A DNA stretch of 64,000 bases. Origin: CBDCVN01 sp965223045. GTDB taxonomy: Bacteria; Deinococcota; Deinococci; Deinococcales; Trueperaceae. Each line of letters begins with the position of its first letter. Within the stretch, counting starts at the first letter, position 1. The position numbers and the translations under genes were made by a program. The notes beneath the pieces were generated by a model. It ran no database searches. It worked only from the letters and a program-made list of their open reading frames with translations, and was not told the DNA's origin. Location of the stretch: the NCBI GenBank assembly GCA_965223045.1, contig CBDCVN010000013.1, positions 4,898,001 to 4,962,000 on the forward strand. The letters run 5' to 3'. Shown one piece after another: positions 15,601-23,346 of this stretch.

Positions 15601-17974
15601 TTGTAAGCTACCAAATAGCTTAAAAATACTTTCTCTTAGCTACACAAGTATAAATGACTTAACATGTCTAAAAAAATTAAGTAATTTAGAACAACTTTTT
15701 ATTGCTAGTACAAAAATTAGTAATAACCAATTAGAATCATTAGGAAGCTTGAATAACCTAGAGAAACTCTTTCTTGATAACACACAAATTAGTGATTTAA
15801 AACACCTAGAAGGTTTGGGTAAATTACAGGAACTTTCTCTCACTAATACGCAAGTGACTAATGAGGGCTTAACACAGCTAACAGGTCTAAAAAATCTAGA
15901 AAAACTTGTTCTTGATAATACACTAATTAGTGACTTAGCACCTTTGAAAAGTTTGAGTAATTTACAGGAATTATTTCTCACTAATACACAAGTTGCTAAT
16001 AAGGGTTTAACACAGCTAACAGGTCTAAAAAATCTAGAAAAACTTGTTCTTGATAACACACAAGTTAGTGACTTAACACTGTTGAAAAGTTTGAATAATT
16101 TACAGGAGCTTTCTCTTGCTAATACACAAGTTACTGATTTTACACCTTTGAAAGAGCTAAACTTGAGTAGGCTTTACCTTGGTAAAAATGAAGGAATAGT
16201 AGTTCCCACTAAAGAGAGCTATACTAAATATGAGAGAAATTATAGGATAATGTACGAAGGTTTAAATAACCTGCAGGAACTTTCAATTGCTAATACACAG
16301 GTTACTGACCTAACAACTATAAAGCAGCTAAATTTGGAGAAACTTTACCTTGCTAACAATGAAGGAATAGTAGTTCCCACTAAAGAAAACCATCCTAAAT
16401 ATGAGGAAATTGATAGAGTAAGTTATAAACAAATAGAACAACAAATTAAAAAGACTCAAGTAATTGATGACTTTTTGAATAAGGGGGTAGAAGTGTATTT
16501 AAGTGGTGATAAAATCCAGAAAACTGAGGAACTAAAAATACCAATAGAAGAGTTCTCAGACTTATATAGGTTCAGTGAGTGCAAAGAAGAAGGTGATAGT
16601 AAAGACTCTTCCTCTTTGCAGAAGCACCTAACAATAGGAATTGTTACCTTTATATTTGAAGAAGGTGAAGCATATGGAAGTGTAGATGTGAATGGAAAGG
16701 TAGAGGTAGATGACAACGAAAGGTATATTGGTAGACATGTTGTATGTGCAGCGCACATAGTCGTTGATGCAATTAATAAAGGTAGTATTCACGTAGGTGA
16801 CAAAGAAGTCCTTTTGGGTAAAGGTTTACTTCAGTCTAGCCAAGCAAAAATAAAATTGGTATTTAAAGATGAAGATGAGAAAATTAGTAAAGAGAAATAC
16901 AGGAATTGGATTAAAAGTGAAGGTATTGATCTGATTATTGGTTACACCATTAGTAGTAACTGTAAAGATATGGCAAGTTTAGCAGAGGAGTTAAAGATTT
17001 TAACAGTGTTGTTCGATTGTGGTACGCCACAAATTTTTGAACAGGTAGTAAATGATCCCAAATATTTATTTCGTACATCAGCCCATTCCATACTGGATAG
17101 TGTTTCTATGGCACGCTATTTGAAAAAACTCTATCCTCAGGTAAAACAAGTTGGTGGTTTAAACCAAAATTATTCTTGGGGAAAGGACTCTTGGCGAGCG
17201 TTTCAAGATTCATGGGATGCAATCCCTAGTCAGGATAATTCTAAAACAAATGATAAAATTTATATGCCCATATTTGTAGAATTAAATGCAAACATATCCT
17301 GTGATGAGCTTCTATTCTTCTCTAGGTCTTATAAAGATAATGTAGGGAATAAAAAGATAATTTTTTCTAGTTTTTGGGGAGGAGACTTAGTAAACTTTGT
17401 AAATATCCTTAGCAAATGTGACCTTCCTAAAAATGTTGTGTTGGCACTAACAGCAGGTCAACTTGTTTACTCTACCTTCAATGAGAACCTTTTAAGATCA
17501 AAATTAAAAGATGGCATAGAATATGAGATATTCTTAGGTGGTAGAGGGGCCGCTAGTGAACTTTCTGACAAGAAAAACCTCCTTAATAAGTGGCTTATAC
17601 ACCAGTATAGAGAGTATGGAGATATACCTAATTACCATACTTACCGTATAACACAGGCTTTATTTGGAATAAACACTGCTTACGAAAAGGCTTTGGGGGA
17701 TACGGGTAAGTTGCCAGAAATTGATGATGTAATTAAGGTTTTTGAAGGATTGGAGTATGAGTCTCCTAGTGGAAAAATAGTGATGGCCCTTGCTAATGGC
17801 CATCAAGCTGTACAAGGTACCGCTGTAGGCAAACTTAAGTTTGATTCTAAGGAGAATAGGTACACTCTTGACAACATTCAATCTTTTGGTATGTGGTGTG
17901 TTAATCCACCTCCACACATGAGCAGCTCGGAATGGATTAACTTAGATTTTGAAGGGGTTCAGTGTAATCCTTAA
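12668..17974 (+). CDS. Transmembrane STAND receptor: EAD1 - nSTAND1 - TM - LRR - periplasmic binding domain
   Basis: A 1768-residue protein. Residues about 7-95 match effector-associated domain 1 (ALESAFPREEDLGRM ... CAREKNPGNPELQ). Residues about 137-570 form an nSTAND1 NTPase: YKGLLAFREEDKDDFFGR, Walker A VGNSGSGKSS near 178, Walker B LLLIVDQLEELF near 267, and VHEALIRSWKKLKDWVDE in the winged-helix part. One hydrophobic helix, AFLLLIGILVGMF, sits near 595. Residues about 750-1250 are leucine-rich repeats with LQELxLxNTQV units. Residues about 1320-1768 look like a type-1 periplasmic binding (Peripla_BP_6) domain: YLFRTSAHSILDSVSMARYL, LYPQVKQVGGLNQNYSWG. The NTPase would be cytoplasmic, and LRR plus binding domain outside. 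The start is uncertain: GTG 12668 has its SD-like AGAGG too close, and ATG 12686 fits the EAD1 start. No EAD1 partner is seen nearby. Confidence 0.85.
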   Translation: MTKCFEMEGTIKEQFAKALESAFPREEDLGRMVTLCFGKKLPNLVNTKQKLPNVILELIEQAYAEGWLRELFKCAREKNPGNPELQDLEKALQKNNNLVEVSPKSYYLKGVQNDSVVRDKKNDQPSSSSSNYEQLIPPCPYKGLLAFREEDKDDFFGRNNIIEKLHKAVNGDSLTTLVGNSGSGKSSVVFAGLVPKLREQNWRITTFRPYKNPFKRLASALIDYLEPNLKRRERLKEIKNYAQDFQNNELRLTEVISDIVGEHSKPLLLIVDQLEELFTSNSNESEKIANDFLDQLVEVVQQENLGQFKLLLTIRSDFMKYALAYTELGEAMNNSTIMLTAMDREELREAIEKPAKRKGVSLAKGLTTTILDYVLPKIGPKDVAGRLPLLEFALTELWKKQTNLTLTHDAYRDIGEVEGALAQYAEDVYSEFSEKEQKVIEHIFTQLVNPGEGTEDIRQVSTKAQIGAENWDLVKRLADKRLVTTGLIGEEAGEETLEIVHEALIRSWKKLKDWVDESKEFRRWQEIHLRPRVSAWEKSGKHKDALLRGKELLLIKSKGYWKDYKNRFGDLERKFISKSIGRQNIIRRLRNSSLAFLLLIGILVGMFQWDAYLWKRKEFKIENPLLHEIIRRSLKIEESEPLTQGHLLEIKSLELHKQEEIAILQDIKELPELSSWLKHYFQIKQKINTAKSKLPDLQNLRVPYSFASQIRNTNKEISQNRVDFEENQDHSDVSGEEGEPHNSQSSFEKLPNELLSLPNLKILYLKGFEISSVNELSTLIKLKALYLDDTQVDNISNLTNLQELYITNTRVNCIKGLSKLTSLKTLHLTNTLIGDKEITKSSVNCKKEKERAENTSNSKPSNGKANLQPDSEKTCNANDLSCLRELQTLYLDLRNVQQTDLRYLNLDKLEQLQKFYLYPNYAQHKKLKLGNNLSKLDNLKELYLEGANIYKWNFLSKLERLQVLKVSKANIDFSSLNNCKLPNSLKILSLSYTSINDLTCLKKLSNLEQLFIASTKISNNQLESLGSLNNLEKLFLDNTQISDLKHLEGLGKLQELSLTNTQVTNEGLTQLTGLKNLEKLVLDNTLISDLAPLKSLSNLQELFLTNTQVANKGLTQLTGLKNLEKLVLDNTQVSDLTLLKSLNNLQELSLANTQVTDFTPLKELNLSRLYLGKNEGIVVPTKESYTKYERNYRIMYEGLNNLQELSIANTQVTDLTTIKQLNLEKLYLANNEGIVVPTKENHPKYEEIDRVSYKQIEQQIKKTQVIDDFLNKGVEVYLSGDKIQKTEELKIPIEEFSDLYRFSECKEEGDSKDSSSLQKHLTIGIVTFIFEEGEAYGSVDVNGKVEVDDNERYIGRHVVCAAHIVVDAINKGSIHVGDKEVLLGKGLLQSSQAKIKLVFKDEDEKISKEKYRNWIKSEGIDLIIGYTISSNCKDMASLAEELKILTVLFDCGTPQIFEQVVNDPKYLFRTSAHSILDSVSMARYLKKLYPQVKQVGGLNQNYSWGKDSWRAFQDSWDAIPSQDNSKTNDKIYMPIFVELNANISCDELLFFSRSYKDNVGNKKIIFSSFWGGDLVNFVNILSKCDLPKNVVLALTAGQLVYSTFNENLLRSKLKDGIEYEIFLGGRGAASELSDKKNLLNKWLIHQYREYGDIPNYHTYRITQALFGINTAYEKALGDTGKLPEIDDVIKVFEGLEYESPSGKIVMALANGHQAVQGTAVGKLKFDSKENRYTLDNIQSFGMWCVNPPPHMSSSEWINLDFEGVQCNP
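15850..16131 (+). repeat. 141-bp tandem duplication inside the LRR array
   Basis: Two consecutive 141-bp segments (15850-15990 and 15991-16131) are nearly identical, sharing GGTCTAAAAAATCTAGAAAA and long runs either side. 141 bases is 47 codons, two leucine-rich repeats, so the duplication kept the frame. It is far better conserved at DNA level than the rest of the array, so it looks recent. Confidence 0.8.
16100..16400 (+). repeat. 171-bp duplication at the end of the LRR array
   Basis: The segment containing GAAGGAATAGTAGTTCCCAC at about 16190 recurs 171 bases later at about 16361, with similar sequence before and after it. The offset is 57 codons, so the frame is kept. It is more diverged than the neighbouring 141-bp duplication. 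Confidence 0.7.
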
Positions 17975-18012
17975 GACAATTACAAGTAATGATCTTTATT
18001 TCCTATTCCTAA

Positions 18013-19677
18013 TTAAGCACCAATTTCTGCTAGGTACTGATGGATAAACTGCACAGCTATTGAACCTTCACCGACTGCTGAAGCAACACGTTTAACTGAG
18101 CCATGTCGCACGTCACCAGCTGCAAAGATTCCTGGGATGTTGGTCTCGAGCAAAAGTGGCTTCCTAGCCAAAGACCAAGTTTTAGGAGGCTTGCTATCTT
18201 TAAAAGTTTCTGGTCCAGTATAAATAAAGCCATGCTCATCTAATAAAATAACCCCCTGAAGCCAGTTAGTTTTAGGAGCAGCTCCAATAAATATAAATAG
18301 TGCACTAGTAGGTACTTTTTCTGATTTTTCACCATTATGGATAGTGATTTTTTCTAAATGGTCATTGCCATGCACTTCTGTAACTTGGGTTTTAAGGTGA
18401 ACAACAATGTTACCCACTAAATTAATTTGATCAACAAGGTACTGTGACATTTTGGCTTCTAAATTAGGACCACGTACCAAAAGATGGACTTTTTTAGCAA
18501 AATTTGCTAGGTACATAGCACCTTGTCCTGCCGAGTTGCCTGCTCCAACTATATAAACCTCTTCATTCTTACAAGCTGTGGCTTCGGAAATAGAAGAACC
18601 ATAATAAACTCCTGCGCCTGTTATAGTATCTATGCCGGGAATATCAAGTTTACGGTATGAGACCCCAGTAGCAACTACTAATGCATGACAAGTCAAGACA
18701 GTATCATCCTTTAGGGTAATAATCTTGTAGTTATCCTTTAGTTCAATGCTAGCTACTTCTTGTGGTGTGATTATCTCAGCTCCAAATTTACGGGCTTGTG
18801 TTACTGCTCTTCTTGTCAAATCTCCACCTGAAAGGCCTGCTGGAAAACCTAGATAATTTTCTATACGGCTCGAGGTACCAGCCTGCCCACCGGGTGCTTC
18901 TTTGTCTAGCAAAGCAACATCAAGCCCCTCTGAAGCACCATAGACTGCCGAAGCCAAGCCAGCTGGTCCTGCCCCAACAATTATAAGGTCATAAAAGCTA
19001 CTTTTTGCTTGAGTTTTTAAACCTACTTTCTCTGCTATCTCGAGCGGCTGTGGTTTTAAAAGTTGGCTACCATCCTCAAAAATAACTACTGGGAAGTCCT
19101 CACGGTTCAAATTTGCCGTTTTAACGATTTCCAAAGCTGCTTTATCACGCTCAACATCTAACCAACGATAGGGAACTTGATTACGGGCTAGAAAATCTCT
19201 AAGAGTATGAGCTTGGGGAGACCAACGATCCCCTACTAAACGAACGCCCTCAAAAACAGGTTGATAAGAGGCTTGCCAATCATCTAAAAGATCGTCTAGT
19301 ACAGGGTAAAATTTTTCTTCGGGTGGGTCCCAAGGTTTTAATAAGTAGTAGTGGATTTTACTTTGATTAATGGCATTTATTGCTGCATCAGTGTCAGCAT
19401 AAGCAGTTAGTAATGCCCTTTTAGTGTCTGGGAACATAGTGATTGCTTCTGAAAGGAAGCTGACACCATCCATTTGGGGCATACGTTGATCAGCAATGAG
19501 CAAAGCAACTGGATCATTACGAAGTTTAAAGGTTTTTAGCGCCTCGAGCGCTTCGTTTGCAGAAGTGGCTCGAGTTATACGGTAATTGCTAGCATAACGG
19601 TGGCGCAAATCACGTGCCACAGCTTGTAATACTTGAAGATCATCATCAACAGTTAAAATTATTGGCTTACTTGCCAT
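18013..19677 (-). CDS. Response regulator fused to a thioredoxin-reductase-like flavoprotein
   Basis: A 554-residue fusion. Residues 1-125 are a receiver domain (ILTVDDDLQVLQAV, phospho-Asp in LLIADQRMPQMDG, Lys in YYLLKPWDPP). Residues about 145-220 resemble a thioredoxin-fold linker. Residues about 225-554 form a pyridine nucleotide-disulfide oxidoreductase with FAD motif LIIVGAGPAGLASA, NAD(P)H motif VYIVGAGNSAGQGAMYL and GIFAAGDVRHG. The redox CxxC of thioredoxin reductases is absent: the place reads GVYYGSSISEATAC. The flavoenzyme therefore cannot reduce thioredoxin in the usual way. The likely partner is the kinase at 10900-12321. A TAGAAT box 8 bases before the ATG suggests a leaderless mRNA. 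Confidence 0.9.
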   Translation of the reverse strand: MASKPIILTVDDDLQVLQAVARDLRHRYASNYRITRATSANEALEALKTFKLRNDPVALLIADQRMPQMDGVSFLSEAITMFPDTKRALLTAYADTDAAINAINQSKIHYYLLKPWDPPEEKFYPVLDDLLDDWQASYQPVFEGVRLVGDRWSPQAHTLRDFLARNQVPYRWLDVERDKAALEIVKTANLNREDFPVVIFEDGSQLLKPQPLEIAEKVGLKTQAKSSFYDLIIVGAGPAGLASAVYGASEGLDVALLDKEAPGGQAGTSSRIENYLGFPAGLSGGDLTRRAVTQARKFGAEIITPQEVASIELKDNYKIITLKDDTVLTCHALVVATGVSYRKLDIPGIDTITGAGVYYGSSISEATACKNEEVYIVGAGNSAGQGAMYLANFAKKVHLLVRGPNLEAKMSQYLVDQINLVGNIVVHLKTQVTEVHGNDHLEKITIHNGEKSEKVPTSALFIFIGAAPKTNWLQGVILLDEHGFIYTGPETFKDSKPPKTWSLARKPLLLETNIPGIFAAGDVRHGSVKRVASAVGEGSIAVQFIHQYLAEIGA

Positions 19678-19713
19678 AGTTTCTGATTCTAACTTTTTTG
19701 CAAAGGATCATAC

Positions 19714-19719
19714 TATAAT
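19714..19719 (+). promoter_or_regulatory. -10 box of a leaderless kinase transcript
   Basis: TATAAT lies 7 bases before the GTG at 19727, leaving no room for a leader or a ribosome binding site. No clear -35 is seen. Confidence 0.55.
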
Positions 19720-19726
19720 TGAGTTA

Positions 19727-21556
19727 GTGTCAAACGTATCCTATGCTTACAAAGCTAATCCTTTAGACCAAATTGATACTGAGTCAACAGGTACACTCCA
19801 TAGGCAAATTGAACAGGCTAGATTATGGCTACCCTTAAGTATAGTTGCTGTAGTATTTTTACACCAATTGGTAGTAGTGCCTTTAGGCGACGAGCACTGG
19901 CAATTTTGGACCCAACTACTTTTTTACAGCATCCTAGGGCCTATAGTCACCTTTGTAACACTTGCTTGGATAGCTTTTCAGGTTCGTGAGCGTGAGTTAG
20001 CTCAGAAAGAACTAAGACATCTCTATGAAGAATTGCAAGCTAGTCATGGGCTTTTACGCACCATTCAAACTGTTACTGAGAAATTTGCTTCAGCTACTGA
20101 TCTAGAAGGAGTTCTTGCTGTTGCCAGCCAGAGTATAGCAGAAGCAACAAATGCTAAAGGTACAGCCATTCTCATTGGTGAAGGTGATCTTGGTATGATT
20201 CATAGTTCTGGATTAAATCAACAAATGATAGATGATGCAGCAAAGCGGAACTTGACCTTTCTTAGAGGAGAAGAAAAACATCTTGAGAATGATAATAAGT
20301 ATATTGTTTTAAGTGCAGCTATTGTTTGGGGAGGAAAACGTGAAGGAAGCCTCCATGCTTATTATGAAATGCCACCTAGCCCTGAAGTGCACAAGAGTTT
20401 TAGTATTTTAAGCTCAGAATTCTCAGCTATAGCAGAAGCCACTCGTAGCCGTACCCGTGATCTCTTAACTCTTTTTGAAGCAGATCGTAGCATCAGAGCA
20501 GAAGGGAATTTAGAAAATCTGTTAGCTACTTTGCTAATACAGATGATGACAAGGGTTGAAGCTACAATAGGAGGCGTTTACCTAGCTGATGAGGAGAATT
20601 TCTTACAATTAAAGACTCAAAAAGGGTTTAATTGCTATCCTAACGCAACTCCTTTACGCATAGGTGAAGGCCTTATAGGCAAGGTAGCAAAGTCTGCTAA
20701 ACCCTGTATAATTTCGGAACTAGATAAAGGAGAGCGTGAAAACTTCTTAAGTGCTAGAAGTGCAGTATTTTTGCCACTAATGATAAAACAAGAGCTTTTG
20801 GGAGTAGTAGTGCTTGCCCACACCAAAACAAATCATTTCTACAGAGTGAATTTACCCTTTCTAGGTCTTTTAGCAGGGCAGGTTAGTTTGGCTGTAAGGA
20901 ATGCTCGAGCATACCTTCATTCCGAAGAACTAGCTATAGCCGAGGAAAGAGCCCGTATCGCTCGAGAAATACACGATGGTGTTGCCCAAATGCTAGCCTT
21001 TAGTGCCTTAAAGCTTGATCTTATTTCAAAACTTATAAACCAAGAGAAGTTAGCTAGATCACAAATGGAGCTTGCACAAGCTAGAAGTACTATACGAGAG
21101 ACTATAAAAGAGGTGCGTCGCAGTATTTTTGCCTTAAGACCAATAGATCTAGAGCATCATGGCTTTATAGAAACTTTACGTAGGTATGTCTATGACTATG
21201 GCCAACAAAATGATGTTAGTGTTGAGCTTGATATTCAGGCAATGCCAAAACTTACTGTAAAATCAGAAGTGGTACTCTTTCGCATTTTTCAAGAATCCAT
21301 GCACAATGTAGCTAAACATGCTAAGGCCAATAAAGTACTGGTATGCGCTGGTACAGCTAAGAATAATCATGCATTTATTGAAGTTGTTGACAATGGTAAA
21401 GGTTTCAAGGTAAAGGCTGTTACAGATCGTGTAACTAGCGCAGGAGGACTAGGGCTTAAACAAATGCGTGAGCGTATAGAAGATAGAGGTGGATGCTTTG
21501 AAATTAGCTCGAGCCTAGGAGAAGGTACAAAGGTATTTGCGTCTCTTGCAGAATAG
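19727..21556 (+). CDS. Membrane-bound GAF sensor histidine kinase (NarX/DegS-type HisKA_3)
   Basis: A 609-residue kinase starting with GTG. Two hydrophobic helices (LSIVAVVFLHQLVVVPL near 37-53 and FYSILGPIVTFVTLAWIAF near 66-84) anchor the N-terminus, followed by a short coiled coil. Two GAF-like domains follow (about 105-235 and 250-395). HisKA_3 has the phosphoacceptor in ARIAREIHDGVAQMLAF. The HATPase domain has FRIFQESMHNVAKHAKA, EVVDNGKGF and GGLGLKQMRERI. Such kinases normally phosphorylate LuxR/NarL-type regulators, but none is adjacent. The gene stops one base before the convergent diguanylate cyclase gene ends. Confidence 0.9.
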   Translation: MSNVSYAYKANPLDQIDTESTGTLHRQIEQARLWLPLSIVAVVFLHQLVVVPLGDEHWQFWTQLLFYSILGPIVTFVTLAWIAFQVRERELAQKELRHLYEELQASHGLLRTIQTVTEKFASATDLEGVLAVASQSIAEATNAKGTAILIGEGDLGMIHSSGLNQQMIDDAAKRNLTFLRGEEKHLENDNKYIVLSAAIVWGGKREGSLHAYYEMPPSPEVHKSFSILSSEFSAIAEATRSRTRDLLTLFEADRSIRAEGNLENLLATLLIQMMTRVEATIGGVYLADEENFLQLKTQKGFNCYPNATPLRIGEGLIGKVAKSAKPCIISELDKGERENFLSARSAVFLPLMIKQELLGVVVLAHTKTNHFYRVNLPFLGLLAGQVSLAVRNARAYLHSEELAIAEERARIAREIHDGVAQMLAFSALKLDLISKLINQEKLARSQMELAQARSTIRETIKEVRRSIFALRPIDLEHHGFIETLRRYVYDYGQQNDVSVELDIQAMPKLTVKSEVVLFRIFQESMHNVAKHAKANKVLVCAGTAKNNHAFIEVVDNGKGFKVKAVTDRVTSAGGLGLKQMRERIEDRGGCFEISSSLGEGTKVFASLAE

Positions 21557-22975
21557 CTACTTACTATCCTTTACTTTATGCAAAGCAGTTAGAGCAAGGT
21601 GTAAAAGCTCGCGAGAGCTGCTATTTTTATTACTAGAAGCAACTACTCCTATAGATATAGGAAGAAATTCGATTTGTTTATTTTTGTGAGTAAAAGTTAA
21701 ATTCTTAGTTACCAAATAAAGTTGTTCTGTTCGCTCTTTTGCTTTTTCTAAGGAACAATTTGGCATAACAACAACAAACTCTTCGCCACCATAGCGGCAA
21801 ACTAGATCAGATTTTCTAAAAGAATCCCTTAGTAAATTTGCAAATTCACATAATGCCTTATCGCCAGTATCATAACCATACTTTTCGTTAATGATTTTAA
21901 AGTGATCAATGTCAATCATAAGAATACCTATAGGTTTTTTGTTGCGCTTAGACTGTTGTAGCTCACGCTCTAAGCTTTCTATCATAAAACGATTGTTGAA
22001 CAAGTCTGTTAAGGGGTCACGAAGAACTCTTTCTAAAAGAAGCAAGTGTGAGAGTGCTGATGCCATTTGCTGGCTTATAGCTTGGATAAGTTCAAAGTCG
22101 CGCTCACTTAAGGCTTTACTGACTTTTTTCTCAAAACTAAGGTGCAATAGCCCAAAAAACTCGTTGTATACCTTTAAGGGTAAACAAAGCAAAGCATAAG
22201 GAATAACATTTTCTGGTAAGCTACAGCAAATTTCTGGTTTATGGTTTTTGGTTTGTACATGTAGCGGTAAAGTTTCCTGGAAAGCTCTGCAAGTGTTTTT
22301 GTCAATACCAGAAGGGTGGAAATTTTGACCCCAAACACTAACACATTTATTAAGATTACTTGGCGATTGCATTAGATAAATAGAACCAGAAACAGCTTTG
22401 AAGTGCTTCTGCCAAAATTTTTGAATAAACTTATAAGCTTCTTCTAGGCTATCGCTGTCATAAAGAGTGTTTACTACCTCGAGCAATAGCTTAACCTCAC
22501 GGTTACTAACTTCAAGTTCACCCAAATGCCTAGCTAAAATAAAATTACTTTCTTCTAAAGATGCTTGAGCATGTTTGAGATTACTAATATCAGTAGCAAT
22601 ACTACCAAGTCCATAAATTTCACCCTCGCTATTTTTTAAAGGGAAGCGGCTTGTTAAGGTGACTTTCTCATTGTCGCCGAACTGCAAAATTTCTTCTATG
22701 TTTATTGCTTCCCCTAGTTCAATTACTTGCCTTTCAATTTCTTCACTCCTGAGAGCAACTTTCTCGGAATACAATTCCCTATCAGTTTTGCCAATTATAT
22801 CTTTACGATTTAAGTGATTATAACTCTCGAATAAATGATTAACTAAAGTGTAACGGCCTTCTAGATCTTTAAAAAAGATTATTGAGGGGGCATTATCAAG
22901 TACAACTTGCAACTCTTGAGCAGTTGGTAATTGCCCTCCTTGTTTATTTTGATATGTTTCAGTATTGTCAGTCAT
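21557..22975 (-). CDS. Diguanylate cyclase with PAS and GAF domains
   Basis: A 472-residue protein with a PAS domain (about 25-135: NAPSIIFFKDLEGRYTLVN), a coiled segment, a GAF-like domain (about 165-310) and a C-terminal GGDEF domain. The active site is GGEEF in CRYGGEEFVVVMPN, with DPLTDLFNNRF and IGILMIDIDHFKIINEKYG typical of active cyclases. An RKSD sequence five residues before GGEEF is the inhibitory c-di-GMP site. It would make c-di-GMP in response to signals bound by PAS and GAF. It has no membrane segment. Confidence 0.92.
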   Translation of the reverse strand: MTDNTETYQNKQGGQLPTAQELQVVLDNAPSIIFFKDLEGRYTLVNHLFESYNHLNRKDIIGKTDRELYSEKVALRSEEIERQVIELGEAINIEEILQFGDNEKVTLTSRFPLKNSEGEIYGLGSIATDISNLKHAQASLEESNFILARHLGELEVSNREVKLLLEVVNTLYDSDSLEEAYKFIQKFWQKHFKAVSGSIYLMQSPSNLNKCVSVWGQNFHPSGIDKNTCRAFQETLPLHVQTKNHKPEICCSLPENVIPYALLCLPLKVYNEFFGLLHLSFEKKVSKALSERDFELIQAISQQMASALSHLLLLERVLRDPLTDLFNNRFMIESLERELQQSKRNKKPIGILMIDIDHFKIINEKYGYDTGDKALCEFANLLRDSFRKSDLVCRYGGEEFVVVMPNCSLEKAKERTEQLYLVTKNLTFTHKNKQIEFLPISIGVVASSNKNSSSRELLHLALTALHKVKDSK

Positions 22976-23036
22976 ATGTTTTAATCTCTGACAGTATCAT
23001 AACAGTTTATTGAAGACATGATCGAGTCTATACTGC

Positions 23037-23042
23037 TATAAT
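23037..23042 (+). promoter_or_regulatory. -10 box of a leaderless lipoprotein transcript
   Basis: TATAAT lies 7 bases before ATG 23050. The spacing matches the other leaderless-type starts in this window. The gene has no ribosome binding site. Confidence 0.6.
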
Positions 23043-23049
23043 CTTTTCA

Positions 23050-23346
23050 ATGTTTCACCTATATTCCTTAGCCATAACTATAATCCTAATTTTAGGAGCT
23101 TGTGCACCTACCTGTAGTGATAACTTGCCTGAGACCGCCTTTAAGGCTACTATTTTATCAGTCACCCCTAATAAACTAATAGCTTTAACTGATGGCCAAC
23201 GTATTCAAATTCAGATTACCGATAGCACTGTAATGAGTGGCGAACTCATTAATCTTATAGATAAGGATATTTGGGTGAGTGGAGTTATTTTGGATGAACG
23301 TCATATTCAGGCTCATGAACTGCGTTTAGTCAATGCACTCAATTGA
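23050..23346 (+). CDS. Small lipoprotein
   Basis: A 98-residue protein with an N-terminal hydrophobic helix ending in a lipobox, LILGAC, so Cys 18 would be lipidated after signal peptidase II cleavage. The mature part is small and beta-rich (ATILSVTPNKLIALTDGQRI, DKDIWVSGVILDERHIQ) and might be an OB-like fold; I do not recognise the family. Its end overlaps the start of the ycsF-like gene by 14 bases, so the two are translationally coupled. Confidence 0.7.
   Translation: MFHLYSLAITIILILGACAPTCSDNLPETAFKATILSVTPNKLIALTDGQRIQIQITDSTVMSGELINLIDKDIWVSGVILDERHIQAHELRLVNALN

Noticed and set aside
15640..16059. 139-codon minus-strand frame with internal repeats
   Set aside because: It is the complement of the LRR repeats of the STAND gene; its repeats simply mirror them.
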